Part shown: in pieces, positions 12,701-27,700 of the stretch
Numbering within the stretch: position 1 is the first letter of the stretch
How the letters are laid out: every line of letters begins with the position of its first letter
Assembly: GCA_003342895.1 (NCBI GenBank)
Contig: PTFA01000029.1
Location: 2,417,951 to 2,481,950 of the forward strand
Reading direction: 5' to 3'
DNA from: Casuarius casuarius
Lineage: Eukaryota > Chordata > Aves > Casuariiformes > Casuariidae
DNA length: 64,000 bases
Notes under the pieces: model-generated
Seen by the model: the letters and a program-made list of their open reading frames with translations, nothing else
Told to the model about the DNA's origin: nothing
Database searches by the model: none
Position numbers and translations under genes: made by a program

Positions 12701-15700
12701 GGCTTTTGAGAACTCGGCTTCTTGTAAGGGTGAACAGGAGCGCCTGGTGTCGCGCCGCCCAGCTCCTAGGAAGTCATCACATATGCAGATTTCTTCAGGG
12801 CGAGCAACAGCTGGGCCCTTCTGGGAAGTCTAGAGAGCACTCCAGCACGGGTGGCGAACAGACCAGAATGCTATGATTTATCTTTTTTTTTTTCCATTCA
12901 AAATAATTTGTTAGAGGAATTATTCTCACTGACAGGGACCAAAAAAAAAAAGCTGCTCTAGACCCTTATTTTTGCCTGTTGTGCAATCACAGTCTAAAAT
13001 AATTCTTATACTGTTTTTCCTACATAAAACCTTAAAATTTAAAAAAAAACAAAAAAACAAAAAAACAAAAACAGAAGCTGAGAATGACTACGGGAGAGAA
13101 AGCAGGCTATGAGAAATCAGGAGAGGGAGCTGCTTCAAGGAGAGAAGGCCTTAGGGTAAACTTCCACACTCACACACAACCCACGCTGATGCTGCATCGC
13201 AGGGTTTTTTGTTTAGTAACAGATAACCTGCAAGCTACACTAATGAAAATACTACGTACATTTTCCAGTAAGGCATCATAGACTAAGTTTTCAAAGGTGT
13301 CCGTTAGATTTGTGTGGCTCTTATTTTCATCCAGAACTGTGTCCCCATTTACAATGGGGTATTTGAAATGAGTTGCGAATGTTATGTTTTAAACACATAA
13401 AATATTCTGCTCGTAACAGGATAACGCCTCTCTGCCAGACAATAATAAACTGGCCATACAACAACTTTCACTGTCCACCACTGTAGTTGCAATCCTGGTG
13501 CTGCTGAAATTCTCAGCCCTATAGTTGAGGATTTCAATAGATCAGGAATTTGCCTTAGAGTCTATGGCTGCAGATAAACATGCTCTTGCTGCTCTACCTA
13601 GAGCAGTTTAAAGGACATGTCCCCTCAACCAAGTCATCACAACGGGTTCATAAGTGGTTCTACTGCATCTCAGTTAGGTCAACTTAAACCTAATCACTAA
13701 AGGTGGTTCAAGCTAACACAGGCAACCTTGAACCAAAAAGACTAGAAACATTAATGCAATACATTCCCATGTGATGGTAAAGTCTTAAATTTTCCTAGCT
13801 TCATCCATAATAACTTATGTCTGTACTTGGCTTGATCTAATAAAATTTCTGAAGACAATTCTTCTTTTCCCATATGACAACTGCACAAAGCACAAATAAA
13901 GAAAATCAGATACTGTCAGCTTCTACATGAAGTAGTTAGTAAGTAAACATTTTCATTTGTATTGTAAGAAAAAAAAAAAAGATACCTCCTTTTTGCTCTC
14001 CTTGTTTTGTTCAACTTCAATATCAATAGGGTTATTTCCATTCGTTTCTTCCATTTCATCCTCACTGGAAGACAAAAGTAAGCACTACTGTATTATTTTG
14101 TGAGGCTCTGTTTCGCTGTAAATAGCATGCTGAAAGAAATGCATGGACGCAATAGCAAGTCCAACAGCTTCGGAGTTTTTCAGTTTCGTTTTGTTTTTAG
14201 AGAGTCAAATACTTCTTAATTATAGATATACTAGGGACCATTTCTTGTAAAAGCTTCTACGTAAACTTTTCAGTGGTGTATTTAGGCAAAATATGTCTGT
14301 TCAGATGAAGGCAAGATACATAAAACCAATTACACAAGTCATCTTTTAAAGAAAATTGGACACTGAGCATTTAACTTCAGACAAACCCAGACAGAAACAA
14401 AGACTCAGAACTACAGCAAGGAACTCTAACACAGATTTCATACAGCTTCTTAACATACAGCAAAAGAGACGTGCACAAGATGAGCTCCCTCAGCAACATG
14501 CATAAAAAATGTTTATCAGTCACGTAATCTCACATTTATTTCTCCTCTGAAAAAGAAGAGGTATCACTTACAGAATAATAATGGGCATGAAATTCAGGCC
14601 ATACTGAAAGTGACCTTGGCACACCTGGCCAGTTTGGCTTTATTGGAATTTTAATCAGACATTAAATCAAATATATTTTCACACACCGTTTAGAATTTTT
14701 GTACTGTACACAGCTCAAGTTAATTGTGCCATTTGGGACGATGCCCAGAAAATGAAGGAATAACTTGATCTGATCAAAGCATTTTTTTAAATTAGTTATT
14801 ATATAAAAATTAAACCTATTTTGTTACTTCAAACTTTACAGCCTGGGATAAGGAGCTTCAGCTGGATCAGGTATGTCACACCAACACAGTGCAATGCAGG
14901 GCTGCGCAGAGAAAATCTAGCACAAGCTGCATTACACTGCCTGGGTGCTGGAGCCAGGCTCAATACCTTCAGCAAGGAGCAAGGGACAGCAGGCTCAGGG
15001 GGTGCAGCAGGTAAGATAGGTGCTAATGAGCGTACCTCGCCTACGATACCAGCTCACAGCTGCCCCCCCCGCCTCCCGCAGCTGTGGCAGCTGTGCAGAT
15101 GTCCCCTGAGGAACATACTACAGGGTGACTTTGGTTGACGTCCGTCTCTGCAAAAGCAGTCGCTTGGACAAGCCATTCCTGCTCTCCCAAGCCACCTGGG
15201 CCCAGCAGCTGATTCACAAGCTATTTAGTTTGTGCAATCGTGGGAATAAAAACTCACAGCCCCCCCACCCCCAAAACTGCACATACAAAGTCCCTCACGT
15301 ACAACTAAGAACAGCTACTGAAAACCCGGTCCCAAACGCACTGGGAGCTATTTTAGTGACAGTCTGAGGGGTTAGGGAATTTCCCTGCCTAGCCACAGAA
15401 GAGATGCAGCAGTACCTGAGTGAGATACCTCAGGCTGCCTCTTCTGTTTGTCCTGTCTCTGGAAGAGCTCCCCTGTATTTTCACGCAGGTTCAAATTTCA
15501 GCCCTTCTTTGAAGGCCAAACTCCCATAGGCTTATGCTGTGCTTGTAGTTTGCTCTTGTATCCCAGCAAGTTCCTTAGATACAAGCTAGATCAAAGCCTC
15601 ACTCATTTTTTTGCAGTTTTCTATATTGATCACTTAACCTAAGCACATTTTCAAAGTGCTGCAAATGCCAATGGCACAGTGTGAACCCAAAATTCAGGCA

Positions 15701-18700
15701 CTCCAACCTCACCCAGCTTTGCTTCCACACCCCGCATGGGCGCACTGACACAAATCCCTGGGGGTGGGTGGTTTAACTATTTTACATAACGGAGGAGAAG
15801 GGAAATCAAACATCAAGGTAAAGGTCTAGTGTTTAACTTGCTACAGATGTAAAGCAAACTGTGCATCTGCAATTCAACTGCCTTCTTCAAAAGCTACAAA
15901 ATTACAGCACATGGCAGTCCATACAGTTCCTTCCCAGTCACCTCTCAGTCTGAGGTGCGGCTTACCCCAGCAAACAGGGACATGTACCAGAGGTGTATTT
16001 CCAAATTGCAGTAAGTTCATTTATAAGCACACAACAAGATTAGAGAGGTAGTATTAAAAGATCCTAAACTGCAGAGTATGAAACAAACATACATTCCTTA
16101 TCAGTGTTTTTTTTCCCCCCCTCATAAATCAGCAGGAAAAAGAAAAAAACACAAGCAGGATGGGGAGAAGAAAACCAAGACAGCCTTTGCAGAGAAGGGT
16201 AAAGAACATAATGAAAAAGACTCAGGTAAAAGAAAGCCATCCAAATAAGGGATAAATTGGCTGGTAGTATTCTCCGTGGCCCTGCCTGTTAAGCAAGCAT
16301 TGCTGCTCTAGTAGAGAGATGGGAGAGGCTGAGTGAGTCATTGGTGTAGTATGGCTCAACCCTGGAAATGCACCCTCTTCCCCCTTCCCAAACAGGACTC
16401 AGTCATGTGGCACCGGAGCCAGCGTACCGCTCCCTGGGAAGCGCTGGAGCAACAACTCCTTTGAGGGAAAAGCTTGTGAAGAACTTTGCCCAATTATGTT
16501 AGGAGTCTTTCAAAGCCAGGCACACCTCGAAATTGGGCAAGTTTGGTCTGCAAAGACAAACTGTGTTATAGGGCAGGCTGTGAAGACACCTGTATCAAGA
16601 AGACAGACTTGCTGCTGTTTAGAGGTTCTTTTCATAGACCTGGGGCCACCATATTTGAGGCCCTCTCAGCTCCAGAACTAGGCAAAGTCACCTAGTGGCA
16701 GCTCTAACTGTACAGGTGTTCCTAGCAATACACACAAGGCCACGGGCTGACCTACCTTCTCAGAGGGTATGCATGGGTTCCCATGAGGGGCAGCTTGCAG
16801 ACAAAGTTGACAAGCAGGCCTTAAACTCATCTGCTGTAGGGACCAAGCTCTACAGCTAGGGACCTCCTGAACACCACCTCCATCCAAATCTAAAGTGGCC
16901 TGTGCTATGGAGAGCTCTGCCAGAGTACTTACTCATCCAAAGTCCCCTCTGCTTCCCTCTTCTCAGTCACTCAAAGAAATAGTCAAACTTGATCTCTGAA
17001 CAGAGCTTGGCCTGAAACCTTACACTGGTGACAGCTTTCTGTGCGAACAGGGTAGGGAGGAAGAGGGGTTGTGCCTGCGTGCAGGCCTCTGGTGCTGCTC
17101 TGGAGCCTGTCACCCACCAGATGCATGTTGTCATTCTATTGAGCATCACGTGGAGGAAATAAAGGCACATTTCTAGTTCTTTTATAACTTCCTTCTACTG
17201 TTCTGCTCATCAATTTTTCTGGCTCTGCTGACAACAGTACCAAACAACTTGTAGACATCAGTTTTAATTTCATTTCCTCCACCCTCAAGCAGTATCAGAG
17301 GAAAAGTATCTAGAGTGATGGGCTGGGGACCACCGCATTAGAGGGCAATCAGAAATTGCATAGCACTGAAGAAGGGAGCACACCTAACTGCTGACAGATC
17401 TCTTTTGGTTTTAAGCAAAGCAAAACATGCACAGCAGGGAAGAAGGGGTGGGGAAAAAAGGTGTGGTACCAGGAAACATTTGGGGGAAAATCCTACACCT
17501 AGTTACTTACAGACTAACAGGAATCTCTGAAATATTCAGATACTCTAGAGAAATCAGTGTGCGTCAATACACGGCCTTTCTGCTTGCAAACCTACCTTTC
17601 CTCACGTTCCCTTTTTTGTTTACGAGCATGACGGTCCATCACGCTAGTTTTAGTCCTTGTCTTCTTCCAGGAGTAGTAAAATTTCACCAGGCTGGCTATT
17701 GATTTGTCAGGAAGCTGTAAATTAAACATGTATCCTTTTATATGTTTATATGTAAAGTATCCCCAGGATTTCACATACAATTGGTCTATTTTTGTCAAGG
17801 AACAGCTAATCTCTCTACTTTTCAAAAGTGTTCCAAAGGGGACTGGTTTAGGTTGCTGCCTACTATTTAGGACATCAAAATCTCTAAACAGCATCTCGAC
17901 AAGCCTCTACGAACCAGGCAGGCAGCCGGTTTCCTTCAGAATAGAGGAACCTAGTGAGAGCAAATACAAAATGGGGTCTTGAAACTGAGGTAACAGTTTT
18001 AAAAGCCAACACAGGCAAGTGTACTAAATGTAGGCGTTGCTGAACTGCGGGCTACATCCCAAGCACATCTTTGATGTTTGGTTAAAAAAAAGGCTTATTC
18101 ACACCATTCACATGATGAAGTCTATTCAAAGGTTTCAACAAAAGATGGTTTCAAAAGGTGAAATACTTCTGTTTGGTGATCTGAGGATAAACACAAATCA
18201 TAGGGGGGGATTTTTTGTCCTCTCATACTACTTGTCATTGCCCTGTAGCCATGAATGGAAAACTTGCCTCGAAAAAGAGTAAAACTACATTAAGACCAAT
18301 TCTCCACTTCTTAGAGGTGCTCAGTGTGGATATTCTCACACCAGACTTCTACGAGGTAAAAGCCCAGCCTCTCTCTTTCTGAATAAAAGACGTTTTAGAT
18401 AAGAGTCTGATTCAGCTTGGAGGGTGGGATGGGTGGAGAGGAAAAGAAAACTGTGAGCAAGAGCCAGATCTCTCTCATTCAGACACTACAGTTTAAGTCT
18501 TCACTTGAGATAAGCCTGGTTCTCAGACTGCAGATTCACTTCAGGTTCTAATAATCCCATGAGAAATACCATCCTGGCCGACAAGTTGCAGACAGGCATA
18601 AATTCATCCCCTGTCATCAAACACATTATGCCTTTGCAGTAAGCTATTTCAATGGTGAGTTGCCAATATCCATCCAGCGGGTTGGTATATTGAGATTAAA

Positions 18701-21700
18701 GAGCTCCACAGAACAAACTCAGGGATGAGGCTGTTCATGACAAATATTACCTTGGCTATAAAAACACCCTAAGAGTGCCAAAATATCAGAACCAGCTCTG
18801 GTAGATAACTCACTTTTCATTCTCTGGCTTCAATGATCTTCCCCTCAGTTCCAAGCTGCACCAGTGCTAAATGGGCCATCACACATAAAGGAACAACTAC
18901 GAGGCTCCTGAGCCATTCATTCCTGCCCCTGTGAACACAAAGCTTCCTGCCATTTAATTCTTTTCATGCAGGATGGCTTTTTGGGGAGCAACAGTAAAAT
19001 ATCATTACCTAGGGAACAGCATATGAGCTTGGCATCCCTATACTGGAATGCACTTCACACAGGGATAGATTCATGCTTCTGCAGATAAACTGAACTGTGA
19101 ATTTCTTGCTTTGGTGTTTAACCAAGCAACTGGAAGGGCTTTACGTTCCACTTTTTCCTCTGGGACATTTCTTCTTTATTTTCATTTAAGAACAGAGCAA
19201 TAAAGAAGCAAGGAGCTTCACTCTTCAGGACTCCACAACTCTCCAGACTGTAGCAACTGTCCATAGCATGTGCAAGTCCTGTCATCCAAGCCTACGGAGG
19301 TAGAGACCCTAGGACTCCAAGAACATTTGCAAATAAACATCAGTGAAGGAACATTCAAGGGGGACAAAAGAAATGAGCCTCTTCTTGAAGCCCTGCAGTT
19401 TTCCTTCATACTTGGAGGCAGGTCTGAACAGACTGCAACTGCAAGGCTTACTTCAGAAGGTTACAACCAATGTAAGCAGGTCCTACTGGGACATTGAGAG
19501 GTACTTTACTGGAGGAGAGCAAAGAACAAAATCTGGTTCCTACCCAGGTAGTGAGCTATATGAAGAAACTCTCAAAATTTTATAATAAATAATTTTACAC
19601 CCCACTTTCTCCATTTTTCAAAAGAAAATCACATTTTCTTTTGCTTCAAGTCAGTTTTCTTTACATCCTACCCCCTTGTATCCCCCACACCCAGCATTTT
19701 GCTTTCAGGCAGACCTACCCTTGAAGATTGCAATCACAGAAAATTGAAAGAAAAGTTTTTGAAATATTACAAGCAATTAATAGCAAAGCACTGAATACCT
19801 CAAATGTATAAGCCTTCATCATAGAATCCACTGACAGTCCCAAATCAGATTAAATACAGACTTCACACTCAAATAAAACAAATTCCTAAAAAGCAGGTTG
19901 TAAGAAAGGAAATCAACCTTACACAGAGATGATCTTTACTCTGTGTGTGGGTGGGCATGCATGTAGAGACCATGCCTGAACTCCAACTGAGACAAACACT
20001 ACCATAGCACACAGGGGACTGAAAGCTGTAATTTCCAACCAATAAAAATTGCACAGTCAAAGTTTATCCTGAACCGATAAAGCAGTCTAATTTCACTTCA
20101 GGAAAACAATTCCACAGATACTCCAGAAGTGATGTTATTTCTATCTATTCACAGGACTGTTTTTCCTTTAACATCCACTTTGGCCTGTTTCCTCCCAAGA
20201 ACGCTAGACAGGAGTTCAGCACGAGCAGCACTGAAGAAGACTGTCCAACTGTCCGTTCAGCCTTTTCATTGCTGTGACACCACTTACCATCTGCTGGATC
20301 CTGTGAAAGGTTTTCCCATGGAAGCTGAAGGCCTGTTCAAACAAGACCTTGTCTTCCACTGTCCACTCATCTGGGAACGGAGTAAAGTTTGGCAGATCTG
20401 CCAAAGATTTTTCAATGTTGTGCTTGTGCCAGAACAGCATCCCAAGGGCCTAGAAGTAACAAGGACACCAAGGGGACAATTGTAATCACAAGAAATACTA
20501 TTGCATGCATGAAGAGCGAGAGCTATAGCAGTATGCTCAGACAACACATGTTGGAGAGCCAGGATTTTAATTCTCAGCTACATCGGAGACACTTCTGGGT
20601 GCAAGAAACCTGCACTCTGACCCCTGCCCTCCTGGGTTTTGCAGAGCAGTCTGAAATTCATCCAGACCATGAAAGTGGTAAAGTAGTATGGGAGTAACAA
20701 CAGAAAGGGGGAAGAAAACCGTAGAAATGATTCCAGCTTTACCAGTCATGGTGGGCACTGAGAAGTTAAAGATGTGGGAAAACTATTTAACATATCAGAC
20801 TAGACTGAAGGAAGCTTCTTGTCATTGCTGAAGTCCCATCATTTCCTGTTCAATTAGGAGGATGGCTTGGGGTTTTTTTTGTTGTTGTTGTTGTTGGTTT
20901 TTTTTTTTTTTTTTTTTTTTTTTAAGTTGTTTGGGGGCTTTTTTGGAGGAGGAAGGGAAGAAGAAGCAGGAGAGGATAAGGGAATAACTGGAAGAAGGAA
21001 GAGCAAGGGGCACAAGCAACCTTGATTTGCTTTGGAGATGTCTGGCCAAAAGCAGAAATAAATCTTACTCATTTTGGGGGCTGCTCATTTGTTCTCTTCG
21101 ACTACGTCTTGTTTCACTGTTACAGTCTCCGGCTTTCGGTTCCACAGACAAAGTGCACGCGCTGCGCTTCTGCCACCTGCGAATGGTCCTCCTCCCGCAC
21201 TCCCTGCGGCACTCATTCAGAGCCCCCCTCTCCCAGGGGTGCACAGCTCATGTGTGTTATGACACATCGCTACATCTGGCAGACCAGTGACCACCACAAG
21301 TCATTTCAGGAAGGCCTGACACTGCAGAGCTAGAAACCAGCCTTTCACAATGGCTGTAAAGTGAAAACAATCCCCAAGCTGCTGAGTAAAACGTCACAGT
21401 AACCAGCTCGTCATATGCAAACTCAGCGCGGGTTTCACAGCCACAGCTACCCTCAACTAGTAGTTTCAGCCTGTCCACTCAGAGCTACAAAATCCCTCTG
21501 AATTTGGGGGTTCCCCATTATGATTTGCTATGCAAAAAGCAGTTCTTTTACGGGTTCTTGCTCCGCTGAGATACTGCAGAAGGTACGATCATAAATACTA
21601 ACATCATCCAAGATCTCTTCCTGATGCTACTGGCTTTTCAGCGCTTCCTAGGATTTATCTCCTTCCCCGTGCAGAACTCCTTTACACTACGATACAGAAC

Positions 21701-24700
21701 AAGGAAGAGTCTCGGTCACCACACAGTCACTCGAGATGTCACAGGAGCCACACAGCCTCTTAACACCATCCACCCTGGCAAGCGTGGAGCCAAAGGGACT
21801 ATTTTGCAGTGATTAAGGGCTGAGTTCTCTCCTCACCATACCTCCCAGCTTCAGATGTGAGCTATACCAAGTATCTTTGCAAGAAAGTTAGGCAAAGACA
21901 AGGACAAAGAGACATTTTAGGAGGGCAGAGTCATGCTAAACATTGCTAAGCTACAAGCAGAGGACTAGCGGACAGCTGCTTTTCACAAAGCGAAGGATAA
22001 ACAAAAAGATTTTCCTTGAAGGCTTTTGGGGGGTGGCAAGGAAAGCAGTATTCCTATGAGGGAAAAACACAAACACGTAACAGCTTACTACATACAGCTG
22101 ACAACACCAGCATACCTCAAGTTCTTGCACACTCCTCCAGGCCCATCCTGCCCTAGGAGAGCTCTCTGCATTTGTACCCACACAAGCATACAGCTTCCCC
22201 AGCCTGGTTTGTCCCAGGGCATGCGATACAGGCTGGCAGGAGACCCCAGCTCTCGGTCAGACTTGGTGCACTGCTCCCAAGCCTGTCACTGCTACAGCTC
22301 AGCACAACAGACTGCAGTTTGCCAGCGCCAGCTAAAGTGGGTTTGCCCTGATGGAGCTCACTTGCCTGCTACAGCCCTTTGCCTTGCCTGGAGCTGGTGA
22401 GGCCGAAGGGACTCCTACCAGCACAGAGCCGCTGCCTCCAGCAATCGCCTGTCAGCGCTGGAGCCAACACTGTGCAACCCAGCCACAGGCGAGGGGAAGG
22501 AAAGGACAAGCACACAGGAGCTGTGCTCTACACGCACACGGGCAGCTGAATGTGAAACCCCATGGGAGGAGGAATGCCCACACGAGCCCTGTTCACCCCG
22601 CCGGAGAGCTCGCCACTCGCTTTGACAAACTGGCACATCTTCATCTGCAAAGGTAGGCTCTGGGGCACAGATGGAAGGACAGGGATCTGTGCGCAACAGC
22701 TTTCCTGGCCAAGCCATCTGCACAGAGGTCCTAAGAGACCGGCTGTCAGGAGAATGTGCGTGTAGAAAAGAGCTTCATTGGCCAGTAAAGCCCAGAGATG
22801 GTGGCCAAATGCTAATGCTAATGCCCAGTTCTGACTGACTTCCAGAGAATTCACAGCAGCTTTTCCAAAGAATTACCCAGACAACAGTGGATCTGATACC
22901 ACCTGCTGAAGAGAAAGTGCCCCTGGGTGACACAAATCATCCTGATTTAAAAGCCTTGATACAACTCCCTATAATATGAAATGAGTACGTGCCTTGCAGA
23001 ACAATGCAAGAAAGATCCTTTCCAGTTATTTCCTGGAAGTGCCGAGCTTCAAGTGTCTTGGAAACCTCAAAGGACCTGGGAAACATGTTCATCTTCAGGG
23101 TATTATGTGAGAGGGCTAGGGAAGGAGTTCGGAAATTTTTAGAAGGGAAGTTTTTAGGAGCTTGGCCAGTCTATGGGCTGGCTTAGAGAGTCCCATAACT
23201 TCTACTTCTGCACACAGAGGAGGGCAAAAGAGGCAGCTGGGGAAAAGGTGCTTAGGAAAAGGAGAGGGAGCCTACTTACAATATTAAAAATAAATGCAAA
23301 TCTGTTAGTCAAGTCTAAGTTTTTCAAAACACAAGAATTCATCTCCTTTTTGTTCAAAAATCACAAGCTTTATTTTGATCAGTCTTCTGGATCAGCCTGC
23401 ACTGTACAAACAGCACTTTGCCACTGAAATCATGCAGTTTTTTTATTAGCCTAAAATGATCTATTTGGCAAATGCTACCCACAACTTCCAGTACTAAGAT
23501 ACACCCATCTCAACAGAAGTGAACCGCCCAGGGGGTTATTTGGGTTTAAACTTACAGCCTTTTGGCATCTTTTTGTTTTTTCTACTGCTGGTTTTTGCTC
23601 TTAGAAACTATGAGTATCAACTCTGATCATTCCTGATTTTGCTGAAAGTTTTGCCAGCTAGTGCAGGTTTCAATGCTCTTGTTCTGTAAGAGGCCTTTTC
23701 AAGAATGAGTATCAACCATTGAATGTCTGACTCAAAGATGATAGCATAGTCATCCAACTTAACACCTTTCCCCATTCAAATCATTTGTTTCTGTGCTCAT
23801 GGCCTTTGCCTGAACCATTTCATAAACAAAACTTCAAGTTTCCATGGAATCCCTTTTCAGGAACAGTACATCAGCTGCCAACGTGAATGGCTGCCTTCCC
23901 TTTCCAGGTAATCGTTAGCACGTAAGGAGACATTATACAGAATTTGGAAAGACTTCCCATGCATAGGTTTATTGCCTCCCTGGATGAGTATTGAAATTGA
24001 TGCTAGTTAACAGAGGGAAGATAAGTAAAAAATCCTAAACCGAGAAGAGTAACAGATCTGCCACTCAAACCAGGACTTCTACCTACAGGCTAAAGCTACT
24101 GACTAACCTCAGCAGCAGCTGATGGAGTTACTGTTCACCCCACCTCTAGCACATAGACATCTGAGCTGCTCATCTACGAACTGGAAAATGATTTACAGCA
24201 CAGTTTCATGGTAAACAGCCATGGATATTGGTTTGCCTCAGAGGAAGGCGATGCTTCGGTAGCTCACTAATAACAGCCAAGACATCCATGAAGCAGAAGT
24301 GGGGCAGTCAACTGGAAATGGCAATGCTAACAGCTGTCCAAAGACAAGTCACCCTCACTAGCAATCTTTTAAAACTGCTTAGGGTTCTCAAAGTGTTCAA
24401 GAGGTAGCCACCATAGGAAGCATGACACTCATGGCCAAACTGAAGTTTGGGGGTTTGTTTTTTGGTGGTTTTTTTTTTTTTTTGGTTGGTTGGGCTTTTT
24501 GTTAGATGACTTTCAGTGACAAACTCAGGATGAGCTCTCTATTCCCAGAGCACAGGTCATCACTAGAAACAGTCGGTCTAGGGGGAAGTAAGAGAGGAAG
24601 AACACAAGCAGTACAGAAAGAAGCAAGCACTTCTAGGCAGTCAGTTTAAGTCATGTTTTAATACCTGCTGGAAGAAACTTTTAAATGAAGTATGCAAAAG

Positions 24701-27700
24701 ATTGTTACCTGCTCCATATTGTATCCATGCTTCTCTTTAGCAATGGCAATATATTCGTCCACTGAAAAACAAAGAGAAGGCATAAGGGCATTTCATACAA
24801 CAATCTCATCTCCCTTCCCTTCCCAGGCTAAAACCCAGTCCCGCAGCTCTGACTTCAGTCATGGTCATTACATCCTCCATGGAGAACTCTTGTGAAGAGC
24901 TGCTGCTTCCAACAATTCAAGAAAGGAAGGAAACAAAACAAAAACAGTCACCAGATAAATGACTACACATTTTCTTTAACAAGCCTAAATGATGCATGAT
25001 ATCCAAGCCAGTTTCAGTACTTCTGAAACACACAGATACATTTCAGAACTACAGGTATTTTTGTTAAAAGCAGAAAGCCTCTCTCTTATGATCTGCTCAC
25101 ATTTACTCTTTCAAAGTTTTTAAAACCAGCCTTGTTCACCAAAACCTCAAAGACATGAGTGTTTTAACTACATCTCATCTCCTTTTCTTATCCCCCAAAG
25201 CAGCTGTTTTCTTAAGAACAAAAAAACCCAAATACATGCAATCTACACCTTCCAACACTGCCAGAAGCCTGCGATCTTGCACAGTCACTGTAGATATCTT
25301 GGCAAATTTTCAGCCCTTTATGCCTCAGCAATTTTCATCTTGGACCAAATCCCACCTCTATGTATTATTAGGCCCACATGAGCTTTTAACCTTTCCAATG
25401 TAAAGATGCCCTGAGGAGTTATATTTTGTATAGCTTGGACTACAGCTCACATATCTCTTTCGGTATGAGTGACCTTACATTACATCAAGCAGCACCCATT
25501 TGAGAGGGCTGGGCCAAAGTCAGTACCAGTGTTCTTTCAAAGTCTGTGTCCTTGTGCTTGGTCATTATTAAATGCACCATAATGGTAATACTACACTTGA
25601 AAAAAGCAAGCTAAAAGGTGGGATTTTCATTTCACCTAACTGAGTGGAAGCACGGTGGAAACATCAGCTGTCTGTAGGAATACTGAAATGCAAGTATGCT
25701 CAGAGGTAGAACGTGCACAGAGCCAGAATTCTCACCATTTTGTAAAAATTTTGAACTTTAAAACCAGTCACTTTGAGCAAAGAGCTCAAAAATGATTCCC
25801 CCTTCATTTTCTGCAGATACTCAAGGAAGGATTTAACCAAATTCCTGTGCTGAGCACCCAACTCCTATAACGACATGGAGAGCATACGCAGCACCTAAGG
25901 AAGGAACTAGTTCTGAGCTCTGCAGCTGAGGAAGCCTGATTTCCCACAGTTCATGCCTCATGATTAACTTAAGCCCTCACGTTTGCTCCTCCCATGTTTT
26001 CTACCTTTACTGGAACTCTTACACGGAGTCTCTGGTGTCCAATAATATGGCATTTCTTACAGCCTCTCCTTCAGCTAAGCAGCTCCTCATTTCTTTCTTC
26101 AGCTCAGCAAACCAGGCAGTGGGCTCAGAAGTCTTTTTTAATCACAAGGAGCAGAGAGGATGGATCAGAAAAGACACAGCCTGATACCACCAGCTTCTTA
26201 TTTCCAGCTTGTCATCAGTGGAAAGAAGAGAACCCCAGGCACTTAAACCGGACATCCCATCTTACTAAACAAGGTAGCATTTGGTACCAATGCGAGTCCT
26301 TCTTTTGTGAAACTGAGTTAATACATCTCCTTTCCTCGAAGGTGTTGCAAAAGAAGGTTTTGCTAAGGCTAGTCATGGAATAAGTGCCATGGAGAAGTCC
26401 ATGAGGACAATAATACAGCTGTAAGCTGAGGCAGCAGAAGAGCATGCAGTAAATACAGGTGCAGTTTTACATCAGCACTTCCCCAGCTGCAAGGCCACTC
26501 CATGAGGTTCTCACTCTTCCAAGCTCACACTTGGTTTTCCCACGCACCCTGCACACAGCAGGCACCCCCAAAGGGCTGACGAACCTGTTTGGGGGACCAC
26601 ATTCTGCACTGGTTCAGTAAAATTCTTATTAGCCCTTTAGGGAAAGGTGTAGCCACAGCCACTCATTTACACCCCTGCAACACAAGCATGTCTCTCCTCT
26701 CTCCGAGTCAACAAATTGTTTCTAAGGACCACGGTGAACTTGCAAAAAACAATCCCTTCTTGCAAGGACCTTCTCTTGCACAATGCAACCTCTTGAACAG
26801 CTGAACTGACACAGTGGAGGTGATGGGGACAAGGAAAGGAGCTTCTTAAACCGACTGCTACTTTGCCTAATTAAACGTCCTGAGGGTTACAAAAAGGTGG
26901 GAGTTTCTGAAGCCAGCTTTATCATGGAAAAAAACTCTTGCAGAACCACACCCCGAGGGGAGAATAAGATCCACAAGGATCACATAGGGACAGAGAAGGG
27001 AACTGCCTCCTCCCCACGCACCATCCCTCCCTCCGTGTGCCCCAAACAAGGTAGGGAACATCAGCAGGAACATCAGCAAAAGTGCCACTTTAGATGGCTC
27101 CAGACTTCATAACCACACCAAAGCAAAGGCTGCCAAGAAACCCTATGTGCAGCATTTCCCAGTACCAGTGTTTGGTTGCACGCCCTCAGCTTCCTTAGGA
27201 CAGGTATTCCATGTGCGGTGCGTTATATATTTTGCCTAAGAGGGAGGTGAAGGAGGGGGAGGGAAGGAATTTGAATTCTCTAAAGTCCAAGGCTGAATTA
27301 AGCTCTTGAATGTTAAGCACTGCTGCATTAGCTAGCTCGCTTTCACTGTGGAAAGATCTACGGTTCCTGATTTGACTTCAGTATCTTATCCTTTAATATA
27401 TGCAGAGAAGAGGTGAGCTAGCTCTCCTCTCCAGCATATTATCTTTCTTATGCCAGACGCTATAAGCAATTAAAAATACCCTTCTTCCCCCTCGCCCCCA
27501 GTTCTCCCCCAAAAGACCATCAAGGCCTTTCTTCTCCTAACCCAGTTAAGAGAATATCAGCAAGGATCTCCATCAGTATCAACAGAATTTTGTTCATACA
27601 AAGCCAATACACTACAGAGCCAAAGAGTGGACTGCCAGCAGATCAGACACCGTGCAAGGAGGCAGGATGGGGGGTTTTATGTGTCGGTGTGGGGCCTGTG

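Larger units (their letters stand above)
9505..13985 (-). other. RCOR1: RCOR1 intron, 4.5 kb, with several simple repeats
   Basis: Donor GTATCT followed by T12; acceptor TTTCCCAG. It contains a G-rich run at 10066-10081, an A/CA-rich tract at 11441-11503, A-rich tracts at 12936-12951 and 13041-13073, and otherwise unique-looking sequence. No gene is recognised. Confidence 0.9.
20450..24708 (-). other. RCOR1: RCOR1 intron, 4.3 kb
   Basis: Donor GTAACA, acceptor ACTTCTAG. Holds two T/GTT-rich tracts (20872-20923 and 24455-24484) and a slightly CpG-enriched patch around 21120-21230. No gene is recognised. Confidence 0.9.

Noticed and set aside
17592..17894. 100-codon minus-strand frame starting [10 protein letters not shown] and leading into SANT1
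   Set aside because: The N-terminal part is intron read-through upstream of the 17714 acceptor; only the part from LPDK onward is coding.
20216..20440. Minus-strand frame with SANT1 start and tail [14 protein letters not shown]
   Set aside because: The residues after IQQM are read-through past a consensus GTAAGT donor.
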